Positions 33,691 through 47,423 of a stretch of DNA of 64,000 nucleotides are shown here, piece by piece. Position numbers and translations under genes: made by a program. The stretch covers positions 1,051,554 to 1,115,553 of the forward strand of contig KN834757.1 of the NCBI GenBank assembly GCA_000827265.1, given 5' to 3'. A model generated the notes under the pieces. It saw only the letters and a list, made by a program, of their open reading frames with translations, did no database searches and was not told the origin of the DNA. Origin of the DNA: Collybiopsis luxurians FD-317 M1 (lineage: Eukaryota > Basidiomycota > Agaricomycetes > Agaricales > Omphalotaceae). How positions within the stretch are numbered: the stretch's first letter is position 1; each line of letters begins with the position of its first letter.

Positions 33691-34811
33691 GGTGGTGGAT
33701 TTGAGAAAGATATAATGGGCGATGACACAGTGAATGCAGGGTATTATCACCCGAGATCACTGCAAAGAGTTTTGCTTATCTCCAACGCAAACCGGTGCCT
33801 CATCTCTCACGATTCCCGAGCCACGGTCGAGCCTCGAGTTCCGACTAATCATCGTAGTCGTCCAACGACTCGGACGCGGCTCGGAAGTCACGGTCATGTG
33901 ATACTTAGTGCCACCTCGAATTTCTAAATTCTGAGTAGTTACAGATGCTCACGATGCTTATACTCACCCCGTCAAATCTAGCATCTAGGAGCTCGATTCG
34001 AATTTTTACTGAAGGAACGTCTAGCTTTTTTGTTCCCCATGTGCACTCAGTATTAATGTCGAAGTCGTCTCAGACTCATAGATCATAGATGAGAGCGGCC
34101 ACGGAGCCCGTAGCGACTTCTGCTATGCTTATATTCTGAATTGCATACGATACTGAAGTGGCCCCAACAATCTACTTGAGTATCAGTGGCCGTTGGAACA
34201 GGCTTACCAAATGTAAGAATTTATACTCATTCATGTTGTTCGCTTCGATGGATGCTACTAGCGAATTGGTATTTTATCTTGACTGGTTGTCTCAGGAGTT
34301 TATCCTTCTCCTCGACCAACTGTTATCTCAAGATGCTGTGAGTCTACGTGGATATCACACTTATTTCTGCGACTGAACTTGATAAATTTCCTTAAATAGT
34401 CTGTGCATTAGCCAGTTAGATCTTCTATGGATTAGTTTTAAATACAGAAATAACACATACGGCACATACGGACAACTTACGGAATGTCTTTTCGAAGGTA
34501 GCCGCCGGTTCCCACGGGCCAAAGCAAGTTATCTCAAGCGTTGAAGCAAGGATTGCCAGCAAGTAGGCTATAGGATTCAGATGGGTAGATGAGGGGAGTA
34601 TCTATGTACACAGATGCAGGTATATGTACATGTAGAATTGAAGAAATTCGAGTCAGAGTACCACCATTCTCTCTTACTCAGTTAAGTATCCAAACACTTA
34701 AGCGCCCATGGTCAGGTGGTTCTATACAGCTTATTCTCATGGTCTCGTGACTAACCAAAAGTTAGGCCTGCAACATCGTCCAGCAACCTGAATTCAACGC
34801 CGCCGCAAGTA
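33691..34811. promoter_or_regulatory. Intergenic region upstream of RPL4 and the cupin gene
   Basis: About 1.1 kb between two divergent start codons. A TTAAGCGCCCATGG element lies near 34698-34711, about 105 bp before the RPL4 ATG. No gene or tRNA recognised elsewhere in it. Confidence 0.45.
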
Positions 34812-36208
<1,397 letters not shown>

Positions 36209-37162
36209 ATTGCTTGACAGTAGTGTTGTCCTTGGAAGTTGATGGATTGCGGGTTATGTGTACTACGTCCTCATGTTCTTACCCATGCGATAAAAATTAT
36301 GGTCAATTACGTCGCATGCTATTTCTCATCATTGCGAGTGAATGTAGTCCCTTAAGTTCCTCTATATTATCGGAACATTACAGAATCTTCATTCAAACTG
36401 CTTCTCCAAGTATTCCCGAATCATAGCTTGGAGTTCTCGACGAACCGGCAACGGGAGACCTTGAGAAATACTTGGTCAAACTGGGCAATACTTCAAAGTA
36501 TTTACAATTCCGTACATTTGTGACCCTCTCCTGACAAATCTTCGAAAAGATTCTGGAAAGAAAGTTGGTCCATGTCATTTGCGCGTTCTGCAAATGTTTG
36601 TCAGTTCAATACAGCCTCCCCTGTTTGGTTAACGAGACGAACCAATGCCTTTGTCCTTCATATCGTCCATCCAGCCGCTGACATTGAGCTTTGGCCCAAT
36701 CGCGGCTTTCATTCTATCCCATTCTCCACTTTCCACAAGACGAAGCTTGATCTTGCGATAAAAGGACTCAACTTCGGCCATGGTGGTAGATCAAAGGGAG
36801 AATGGGCGCTTATGTCAAAGCGGCGTCTAACGCGTGACGCAATTGCAAGAGCTTTTAAAAAGACGCGATGTTGGAACGACTAATTAAATATTGTAAAGCT
36901 AACTAAAATCACTCCAGAAAGCGACAAAAATAACACTAAAATCCGGTTCCTGAAACCAAATGATGACAACTATTGAGGGTATATATTTACAACTAGCGAA
37001 GAGGTTGATTCCACAAGATGGTAATGAGAAAGATGGAACCAAGCTGTAGAAGATTAGAGGATAGAAATATGCAAAGATTCACTAAGGAAAACACATGGGG
37101 GATGCATAGCAATGACAGTGTATTGATGTTCAAGCAAGGGGGGAAAGAAAAAGTTCCAGTGT
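36209..37162. other. Convergent intergenic region RPL4 / Upa2-like gene
   Basis: 954 bp between two stop codons, so mostly 3' UTR. A plus-strand frame (36572-36883) is not supported by motif or splice sites. A GGGCGCTTAT element occurs at about 36804-36813, away from any start codon. Confidence 0.4.
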
Positions 37163-40100
37163 TTATGACCACCACCCATCCTCGTCGACAGTAGGCGCCA
37201 AGGACACCGTACTGGGCGTCGGGGAAGCCATAGATGATCTAGAGTATGGTATACGGGGTTGGGTTGAGCTGCGACTTAAAGAGGTTGGGTACCGTCCAGT
37301 AGGTGTATGTACAGTGGTGCTCTGATATGGTTTCGACTCATAGCGCCCGTTCTTGCTAGGGGTAGCTTGTGGGGCGTGAATCGAGTCCCAAACAGATGGG
37401 GAATGACTGGGAGGGGTGATGCTTCGAGTGGTCGGCGTTCGGCCGTTAGGCGTCACAGACCGGTCAACGAAGACGGTGCTGGCGCGAGAGTCTGGGCGAG
37501 AGATGGCGGTATACTTCGGCCCATTGGTGATTTTTTGAGAGGGGATGCTTTTGGTAGACATTCTGGCCTTTTCCAGTTCGGATTGTAGAAGCCTAGTCTT
37601 ACTTTCCAACGCGGAAATTTCCTCACGAAGTCTGGTTTCGCGGTCCTGAATAAAGGAGAACTTTTAGTTTCCTACATGACTGACCACTCGAGAACACTTT
37701 ACCTTCGCTAGGCGGTCGTTGGCTTCTCTGTCTTCGAGCTGCATTTTAACGACTAAATAGTCAGCATCGAGCTGCGAGTGGGTTTGCTCGGCCTGCTCTA
37801 ATTGAGTTGTTGTTCTCTCCAGCTTGGCTTCGCTTTCCTTGGCCCGCTTCTCCCACTCAGATGCCCGTGCTGTCGCCTGAGCAAGGCTCTGCTTGATAGA
37901 AGCAGTAGCCTTCTCATTGGCCGCTGCGCGATTCTCCTGTTCCTTGAATCGTTTCTGCAAAGCCGTGTGTTCTCCTTCCAGAATTTTGCTGTGATCCCGA
38001 ATGTGACGAAGCTCATTCAACTCTGCATTATCTGTCTGAGCCATGAGGTTCGCCAACTGTTCGACTTGTTCGGCCGTGCGGCGCAAATCATCCCAGTGCG
38101 TCTGTTGAGAAGCGAGTTGATCATATTGAGTTTGGATTGAAGAATATGCTTGCTCGGCATTTTCTTTGTCTCGTACAGCAAACGTGGCTTTGAGTTCCAA
38201 AGAATCAACCTGGAAAAATTGTCTTTAATAACAGAATAAGCTTATGGCATAAGTACTGGCAAACCTTGATCTTCAAACTCTGTCTCTCAGCCGCCATCTC
38301 CGCATTCGCCTTTTCTAATGCCACAATTCGGTCCATGTTGGCCTGTGTAGCGACGTCGGAGGCCTGTAGCCTGCCGAGCGCTTTCGCAAGTGCTTCCTCC
38401 AGATCGGAATTCTTGCCTTCGACCTGAGCGAGCTCCAGAGTTTTGGACTCAACCGTATTTTGCATCTCTTTCATCTGTGCTCTGAGTCTTTCCCGATCGG
38501 CTTCCAGAATGTTCAACTTCTCATTCAACATGTCTTTCTCAACGCGGATCTGACCATGGGCACCACGAGCTTTGTGAAGTTGGACCTGGAGATCGGTATT
38601 GGACTTGCGCAGGTCTTCGAGTTCGCGCTTAGTCTGGTCGCGGGTGAGAAGGAAGTCAGAGTGAGAAGTTTGGAGAACCGTAGCAGCGTTAGTTATAGAG
38701 TCGGGTAGAGTGGAAATTCTCGAAAGCAGATCTTTTGACAGCTGTAGCAACTCTGTACTATGACCAGCAAGGCTTTGTTGAACAGATGCAATGTCTCCGA
38801 GAACATTTTTGACGTCGAGAATATTCTGGTCGGGTACAGCTGGCTTCTCGGCTTCAGCCGCCGGTTTCTGCGCGTCGAGAACGGCTTGAATTTTGTCCGG
38901 AAGACCCATTACAAGGTCCGCTACATGCTGATGAGCATTAGACAGATCGGACTGCTGACCTGCTAGCGACTTCTGTCCTTCCAAAATATTAGACAGATTA
39001 GCTGCCCAGGTATCGAGAGGGCTGAGCAGTTCCGCCACATTTTCCGTGATTTTCCCGGAGACCGTGTCAACGTTGAATGCCTTGTCCCGAACAGCAAGTC
39101 GTGAATTGAGCCTCTCCACAACCAGATCTGCAACTTGCTCTTTGATCTCGAACGCATCAATGGGGGCGATAGCTTTCCGAACCTCGGTCGTCAGCTGAAG
39201 AGCGATAGCACCGGTGTCAATTTGAGGCCCGGAGTATTGCTGAAGAATGGGCAAAAGGACGGGCAATAGACTATCGACTATCAACCCAGCCGTTTCTCTT
39301 TTATCAGAGGCTAGATCAATGATCTGTGAGATATGCGGCTTTACTGCCTGGCTGAGTTTGTTAGTGAGGAAATCATAGTCGACAGATTCTGGATGAATTG
39401 CATTGAAAGCTGGATTCAAGGCAGAAACAACAGCATCAACGAGCTGATCATGGTCTCTAGAGGGCGCGCCACGAGTAATAGTCTCAAGGCGCGTGGACAG
39501 TTCCGATACAGCTTCTACCACCGCATTTATTGTACGTCCAGAGTAGTGTTCAAAGGCCTGAGAAAGGTCAGGTTGAGATGCACTGTCTGAGCCCGTTGCA
39601 CCACGCAATTGAGCCTGCGCCTGGAAAGTGTTCAACTCCCTGGTCATCAGGTCCAATATCTTGGCGTGGCCTTGTTCCACTACGTCTTTGATCAGTTCAA
39701 AGTCCAGTTCTCCGCGGGCGTCGAGATGCGACTCGTCTAATCCTCGAGCGGCACTGTCTGCAAGCTGAGTACGGAACAGGGAGACGACGTCGGAGATCAT
39801 CTCTTCTGCCTTCGGGGTTAGGCCTTGCTGGAAGCTAGAATTGGAAATGGACGTCTTAAGATCGCGAGCCAGGCCGGTCAGTTTCTGATCAAGCAAGGTC
39901 TCAAGTCTATCTTCGTAGCGTCGCATTTCGAGGCGAGCGTTAAGATCTTTGGATACAGGTCCAGCGAGCGGCGAAGTTACCGACATAGAATCGAGTGAAG
40001 AACCCGGAGATCGTGCTTCATAACGCATGCTCTCGATATTATCTGGTAACGAGGATCTTCTTCTAGCATGTTGACGTATTGAAGCGGTTGAAAACACGTC

Positions 40101-43100
40101 CTCCTAACAAAGTAAGTATTAAATGGGTTTGAGCAAAGAGAATAAATGATTAAGCTGACCATAGGAGATACAACAGCAGGAATGGGCCGTCCTGGATCTG
40201 TCACCAGTCTACTTCTTGACACCTTATGTGATATAGCAGGCATATCAGCACCCAAATCATCCAAAGATGGCCGTTGACTGTGTCCTAGCTCATAAAACTC
40301 CCGATCTCTCTCTCGTTCGAGCTCGCGACCAAATTCTCTGGGTTTTTGTTCTCGAGAGCTAAGCCGCGACCGAACAGTGGGTCGCGTACGTTCATCCATA
40401 GAGTTGGAATTTGAATGGTTCGCGAGGGCTTTGAAAAGTCCGGCAGGGACAGTGTTGTTCGATATCGTATGCTTAAAGTCCAGCGGAATGGGGGCACGCT
40501 TCGCCTTTGCAGATGAAGGGACGGTAAACACATCCTCGACACCGAGGTTGGCGTTGTTTTCCTTGTCTTCCTCGTCATCATCGGTAATCTCAGCTTTGGC
40601 AGATTGAGCATCTTCCTCAGCGAGGCCGCCAATATGTGGCAAGGTGCCAAGAGCATTCGAGAATCCGGCAAAGGTAAATGGTTCCGCAGTCGGATTTAGG
40701 GAGACTGAGAGTTTGCTGGCGCTAGTGAGAGAACTCGGGCCACGACCGTGTCTATTCTGTCTTGGTGAAGGGGGGACACCAATCCTCAGACTTGCCGGGG
40801 AATTAAACGCAGACGGGAAACGGAACGAAGCCATACTATCACCTTCGACAACGTCGGCGTCAGATTGCGCCGGAGATTCATCGCGTCGTTGGCGTTTTTC
40901 GCGTCCTTGAACCTTGAACGGTGAACCTTCGTCTACGTTCATAACGAAATCCAAGTCACCTCTACCACTGTGGGGAGGTATAGGCAGAGGTCGGCCCTCT
41001 GCTTGGATTTGAGGGACAGGGAATGAAGGATTGGGCATCGGGAATGAAGGCGCAGTTGCTGCCACTGACGGAGTGGAGAAGGGTGCTTTGAAAGAAAATC
41101 CACCAGGACCCCCAGGCTTAAATTCGGCAGCAGCGGCATTGAGCTTGGACGAGAACCCTGAGCTGGGTAGCCGAGAATGAGCCATTGGAGAGGCATTCGG
41201 TGGTACTGCGCTGAAAGTAAAACCTGTACCACTAGCTCCGAAAACAAACGGCTTTGCATTGGGATTGAGGTTGGGTCTCGCTGGCTGAGGGGTTTCTCCA
41301 CTGGCTTCAATCGGCGAAGGGACCCGCGAATGAGCCCGGGCAGGATCGTGTACTGAGTCAATTCCACTTTGTGAACTAGGTCTCGGGGAATGTCGACCAG
41401 GTACGGGAGGAAGTGGCCTCGCGTTCGTACCACCTGAGGGAGGATATCGCATATTGAGACCGAGATAACCAGCGCGCTCTTCTTCAGAGGGATTGGAGAT
41501 GATATCATCATCATGAGGGTGCATCAATCGAGGAACGATGATAGTGTTATCGGGGGGACGAGGGAATTGAGGCAGCTTGCGGGGTTGTTCGGATGGTATT
41601 TGGAGACTTCGTCTTCGTATGCGAGCGTCCACACGAGCTTGTCGAGCTCGTTCTTCGTCCGAGGGATTGGACCATTCACCAATACTCTGTAGGATGGGTC
41701 AGTAACGAAGAAAAGAAATATGTTCAATAAAACAACGCACTTCATCGTCGCTGCCTACATCATCATCAGCATGCCCGTATCCATCAACGTCTTCACTTCC
41801 AGTCCATTCGTCCAACTCTTTATCTCGGCCTTGCAGTAGGTGGAAGGGAACTTGGCTTCTTTCAGGTTCAGGCGCTCCGGTTGCGACAGCCGAGCTGGAG
41901 ATCGGTCCTAATGAGGCACTATCCGACTGTATTTCTCCCAGTCGCTCATTTAATCCGTCAGCAACAAGACCGCCAAACGAACGCAGAGATAGAGCGGCAG
42001 AAAGCCGTGAAGCATGCCTAGAATGGTGCCGAGACTGGGGTTCCGTCAAAAGACCGTTGCTCTCCATTTCGTGACGTTCTTCTTCGTCCAAGCTCATATC
42101 CTCTGCACCTGCGTCTTCATCCTTTTCAGAACCCGAATCTACATCATCTTGTTCATGTTCATCCACGTCTCTACGCTGTGCCCAGCTCGGTATTTTCTCT
42201 TCTTCCTCCAGACCTTCTTCGTCTGCCTCCTCGGGAATTTCCAAACCAAATCCTCTAGCAAAATCGGGGCGGGAGTCTGTTCGCACTGCACTTAACGGAG
42301 GCGCCAAGTTTAATGCACCATTGGAGACCAGAGAAGACATTATGACCGGCTTTCGTCCTTGAGGAGCGTGTATACTTGCATCTACACCTGTATCGATTTC
42401 AGGTAGCGAAGGACTGAGGCTATTTATGTGACTTTGATCATTTCCAAGGACAGCATCGGGACCGAACGGATTTGATGTTGCACCAGTGCTCGGTGTCCTG
42501 AAAAGACCAGCACTCAAGTTTGCTGAAGGAGGCTGAGCGAGGGATAATGAGTGTCCATGTCGATTTGTGATAAAACGAGGAATTGTGGCGCTGTTTGTGG
42601 GACTCGGAGAAAATCCAGTTGCGCTGAGCGGAGGATTTAAGAACGGTGGTTGAGGAGAAGTAGCCAGAGAGTTTCCAGCAGAGGACTGTTGAGCTTGATG
42701 TAGCTTATTCAACTTGAACATCAGTAGGGCAGGATCTGCCGGTGATGATATCTACCATGCGAACACGTCAGTTAATTCGTTTAAGGTGTGTAAAGCGATT
42801 AGAGATGAAGAAAAGCAAGCCATGTGTGGTACACGGATTGACGGAGACACTGTCTTTTCAGTATAGAGAATATAGGCGCTTTAAAGCGCAGTGGTGAAGA
42901 AGGAAAATTGACCGGAAACAAAAAAAAAAACTCACCGAGGCGGCTCTTCCATGCGGAGCATGGACTTGTACAAATGAGTTGGTACTAGAGTTTCCGCCGC
43001 GTTCTACACCAAGCTTCTCCAATTTATCCTCAATGTCAGCTTGTTTTAGAGTCTGCCAGGCATGCTGTGATACAAAGGGTAAATGATAAAGAAGAGAATA

Positions 43101-43921
43101 GAACGAGAAACAACACGCACCTTTCCGGGTAGAAATACATCAACAGTGGGAGGAATATGATGCCTGAACACTTCGGTCGGAAACTCTGCGCAAGTCAGCG
43201 TCTCTGGATACATGATTTCCACATCCTTAGCGACCTCCTCTGGCTTCAAAGGAACCCTAGCAAACGGTGCCTTCGTGGCCGAGACGCCCTCCTCTTCTGA
43301 TGGGATAGTTTCCTTGGGAAGATTGACAACAATCTTTTTCGTCTTTGTAACAGGAGCAGAGGTGGGCCCCGGTGGACCAGAGGGTGTAGTAGATCCACTA
43401 ACGCCGGTAGAAGCGGCGTTGCTGGAAGCAGGGGGATTGGGACTAAGTTTACGCTGAGGGCCACCTAGGGCAGCTTTAGGAGGACCTCCAATGCTCAATT
43501 GGCGTCTGTTTCGATTTGGGAAAGGATTGTGAGGAACTGGTATACCCCCGGGGAAGCCGGCCATGGACTGTCTTGGAAAGTGACCGGCCATGGGTGTTAT
43601 AGGAAAGCCATTTGGGGGATGTATTCCTGCGGCAGCAAGCTGAGCCACACTAGCTATATTCATACTCTGCTGACCAGCTCTATGACCAGGGCGTGCGGGA
43701 GCACCAGGGGGTACCATCTGGGCTGGATTGAAAAAGGGTTGCATGGGAGTCTGTATAGCACTGTGGGGAATTGGGGGGTGAAAACTTTGCTGTAAAGAGG
43801 TTGGAAGAGCAGGAGAATAGACTGTGTGCATTCCAGGTTGTTGTAGAGCCAGTGAAGCAGGAATATTCGGAATATTTAAGCGAGGAAGTTGTCCGCGCGG
43901 TTGTTGAGTAGAAGCTGCCAT
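37163..43921 (-). CDS. upa2: Upa2-like endosomal mRNA-transport scaffold (PAM2 motifs, coiled coil, C-terminal GWW)
   Basis: Seven exons (43121-43921, 42936-43064, 41741-42751, 40160-41686, 38265-40103, 37703-38209, 37163-37645), all in phase 0, give 2,098 residues. The first 1,150 residues are disordered and Pro/Ser-rich. Three PAM2-type motifs lie at residues about 786-795 (NLNPNAKPFVF), 827-838 (SKLNAAAAEFKP) and 976-985 (SLNPTAEPFTF). Residues about 1,200-1,960 are a long heptad-rich coiled coil. The protein ends DEDGWWS. This order of PAM2 motifs, coiled coil and terminal GWW is that of Ustilago Upa2, which dimerises, binds poly(A)-binding protein by its MLLE domain and anchors mRNPs to moving endosomes through GWW. 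I infer the same job here. Sequence outside the motifs is not recognisable, so orthology rests on architecture. Confidence 0.72.
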
Positions 43922-44259
43922 TGTGCCAGGCTACAAAGGCAAGCTATAAAGGAATTTTGAGGGCAATCACACTGGCAGGTGTAATCCCTACCAGAGCTAT
44001 CCGCTTGAGCAAAGGCGCCCAGTGAAATGTCGAAAGACAGGGAATCAATTGCCCTCGTCCGGGAAAATCACGGCCACGTGCGCCAATTGATGTGGCCCCG
44101 GAGCGGCCGGGTATACACCGTACAGAATCATAAAAATTATTCAAGTAGCTGTGCTACAAAACGTCTATAGATACTGATTGGTTCTGGAAGTACAGGAATA
44201 AATGATGTATGTATACACAAGGGACAGCATGTATAGTAACCAACGGTCGCAATGATCAA
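43922..44259. other. Intergenic region, Upa2-like promoter / ARB1 3' end
   Basis: 338 bp. It holds the promoter of the Upa2-like gene and the 3' end of ARB1. No further gene seen. Confidence 0.4.
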
Positions 44260-46747
44260 TCAAGTTTTACCCTTGGGTGCCGTCTTGCTGAACAATTTGG
44301 CTTTCTCAATAGCAGCAGTACCTGGTGCACACGCACATCAGTGACCGCGCAGAAAAAACATCATTTCAAAAACGTACTGGCTTTCATCAAGTTCTTCTTG
44401 TAATCCACAATTGAGATATCTTCTCTTGTCAAGTTGCGGATCTTCTTGTCTGCGACTTCCCATAGCTCTTGAGCTACTTGAGAAATAAGACCTATTGGCA
44501 AGAAACTCAGTTATTCGAGCAAAACCTTCATACTCGCCACTCACGGAAGTCGTGCGAGACAATGACAACTCCACCCTCAAACTCGTTAATCGCTTTCGCT
44601 AAAGCATCAATCGACTCCATATCCAGATGGTTAGTAGGTTCGTCTAAGCAATAATCAGCTGGAATCTAAACGAATCAACACCCGACGTACCCAGCAGCAA
44701 GATATGAGGGTACTCCATAGCCAATTGAGCAAACACAACTCTTGAAAAAATGCATCAGTCCCTTCAATCCATCAGTCGGAATGCCAACTCACCGGTTTCG
44801 AAGTCCGTCACTCAGCTGCTTGATGGGAGCTATCTGATGGGCACCACTAAGCCCAAACCGACCAAGCTGCGCTCGCCACGCTTGAGTATCCTTGTCTGGA
44901 AATTTCTCAGAAAAGAGCGATTGGAAGTATTCTATACGATGAGGAATATCAAAATGGAGCAAGGAACTACGACAAAGGATTCGAGCATACCAATCGGCGA
45001 CTTTTCATACGGCAACTGGTCTGCAGAATGCTGCGAATACTTGGCGAGCTTAAGAGAGACGTGTTTGGATAAGGTACCCTCGACAGGCTGTAAAGCACCA
45101 GTAATAAGGTGTAACAAGGTAGACTTTCCAGCTCCATTTGCACCCAAAATGGCTATACGTGAGTCCATGCTAAACGAAGCGGGATTAGATTTCGAAGTCG
45201 CTCGTAAATATGTTAAACGCACTCAATACCAAAGCTCAAGTTTTGGTACAGATAATCCTCCTTCTTTCCAGAATATGAGAAGGCAACATCGTCGAATGCG
45301 ATGATAGGAGGAGGAAGTTTGCGGATGTCCTCGAAGTTGAAGCGAAGCTGTTTCGCTAGAGAGACAGGTTAGTATTAGTAAATTGTTCCTCTCACTGGAG
45401 ACTTACGAGCCTCAACTTTCTCAACCAGACCCGCTGCTTCCATCTTGTCAAGGATTTTCTGCTTCGACTTTGCTTGACGCACAAGATTGGCGTAGGTACC
45501 GGCAGAAGCGATGAATCTCAAGAAATCTGAGACTTTGTACAGTATCTGAAAAGACCAGACGTACTTTTTGATATGCTGTATCTCTTCTTGCTGCTTGTTG
45601 TATGCCTTCATTTGATTAACTTCATTTTCCTTCTTCGTACGAACATAGGTTGTGTAGTTTCCAGTGTAGTACACCTGGTTTGATTATCAGAACGATATCC
45701 ATTGTTGAATAACAGGACTCGTACAAGTTTTTTCTTCATCGTAAGGTCCATGATATTCGTACAAACGCTGTCCATAAAATCCTAACATTAAATGGTGAGG
45801 GGATAATGTTAAACAAGAGATCAATAAACTCACTTGAGAATGGGACGTAATAACCAGAATGTGGTTGTACGTTGACAAATAAGCTTCCAACCACACGACA
45901 GCTCCGAGATCCAAGTGGTTGGTCGGTTCGTCGAGCAGTAAAAGATGTGGCTTCACGAACAAAGCTCTGGCTAGAGCTACACGCATCCTCCATCCACCAC
46001 TCATATCCTTTGTTGGCTTCTTCATCATCTCTTGACTAAAGCCCAAACCGTGAAGAATACTTCCGGCTTTCGTCTCGAATGTTGACGGGTCAAGGCTCTC
46101 CAGTTCTTCGTAAGCCGCATCTAAGGCAACTTCGGCATCTGGATCATCGGAACCTGATAAGTCTTCGATACGTTTCTCGAGCTTCTCGACTTTTGCCTTT
46201 GCAGAGGCGACAATGAACTCGACAGCATTAACATCCGAGGGCTCAACTTCTCCTCGAACGAGATAGATATCGATATGGTCGGGAATCTCGATGTCGCGCT
46301 CTGCGATGGATTGAAGAAAGGTTGACTAATTTTCATTGTTGAAAATGTGAATCAACTGACACAATTGAAACAAAATACCTTTCCCGATCCGTTTTCCCCC
46401 AACAATCCGTACCTCTGGCCGTAGTTAAGCGCAATTTCTGCACCTTCAATCAAGAGTCTTCCGTGGAAACTGAGAGTGTACTGATCGATTTTGATGTCTC
46501 GGCCTTTGACGTCGGAAACGAGCACTCCAGCAGCACTTCTATCTGTAGCAATCTTCAACTTTGCCATGCTGTTTAAATCCTCTACGGAAGTCGCAGCGCT
46601 GACGCTGGTCATTGGAGTGTTGAGCCCGTTTGAGCCATTGACGCTGCCAGTGGGCGTCGAAGTCGAGGTTGACGCATCCCCACCGCCGGCAGCTTTTTTG
46701 GCAGCCTTTTCTGCGAGTCTTTTTTGTTTAGAAGCGGAAGGGGCCAT
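44260..46747 (-). CDS. ARB1: ABC-F ATPase ARB1 (ribosome biogenesis)
   Basis: A multi-exon gene of roughly 620 residues. The N-terminus is Lys/Ala-rich ([20 protein letters not shown]). The first ABC domain has Walker [12 protein letters not shown] (split by an intron), signature [16 protein letters not shown] and Walker [14 protein letters not shown]. The linker is a helical arm ([20 protein letters not shown]). The second domain has [18 protein letters not shown], signature QLSDGLRNR (LSDG in place of LSGG) and [20 protein letters not shown], then [24 protein letters not shown] proteins have no membrane part; Arb1 acts in 40S/60S biogenesis and ribosome quality control. The degenerate second signature is normal for this subfamily. 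The C-terminus ends KTAPKGKT. Confidence 0.94.
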
Positions 46748-47423
46748 ATTCTGATTAGTAAATGACTATGGATCTATAGAAGAGTCAGAGAGGAGATGCA
46801 CAGAGGAAGTGCAGATTATGAAGAATTAGTTCAAAGAGCGAAAGACTCAATCGATGGTAGTAGAGTCCAGACGATGCGATTTCCGATGCCGCCGCTGCAA
46901 AAAAATTTCAAGTCACCACTCGTGATGTCATCGTCACGTGAAGGCGCTTATACTCACTGGCGCTTGTTGAAAAAGACGCCGACGCGACGCGACGCGTCTT
47001 TACCGCCAACTACCTGCCCGTCCATTTTCGTCCAAATGAGACCCGTTTCAGCCTCTGGCTCACATGAACGGGTTACTCCACCTCTAAATTCTTATTTAAT
47101 TCAAGCAATTCTCGTATTTGCCGAGTGCATCTGTCGGTAAGTAGGTCGCATTATTTCCTGGACGTTATTGATTTACAATTGAGATCCTGTATGCTCGACA
47201 TCTCATCTGTTTACACTTTGACGTGCCCTTTGGTCCCCGGATGAGTCGTGGGTAACTATTGCTTCCACCCTGAGGATTCGTTCATAGAAATTTAGGGATT
47301 GCTGTACTCGGTTATTCCATATTTTCAAGGCCACCCTGCTGTGGAACTTTATAAAACACTATATGCAGCGACGCTTCTCTCATTCCCGTTTTCTTGTATC
47401 AATTCCTTCACACACTCTTTGCC
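46748..47423. promoter_or_regulatory. Divergent promoter region ARB1 / aspartic protease
   Basis: 676 bp between the two start codons. AAGGCGCTTATAC at 46941-46953 lies about 195 bp upstream of the ARB1 ATG. On the other side a TATAAAA (47350-47356) lies about 70 bp before the protease ATG. Confidence 0.55.
47350..47356 (+). promoter_or_regulatory. TATA box of the aspartic protease gene
   Basis: TATAAAA about 68 bp upstream of the ATG at 47424, in the usual position for fungal promoters with short leaders. Confidence 0.55.

Noticed and set aside
36572..36883. 103-codon plus-strand frame after RPL4
   Set aside because: Located between two convergent stop codons with no homology or promoter-like context.
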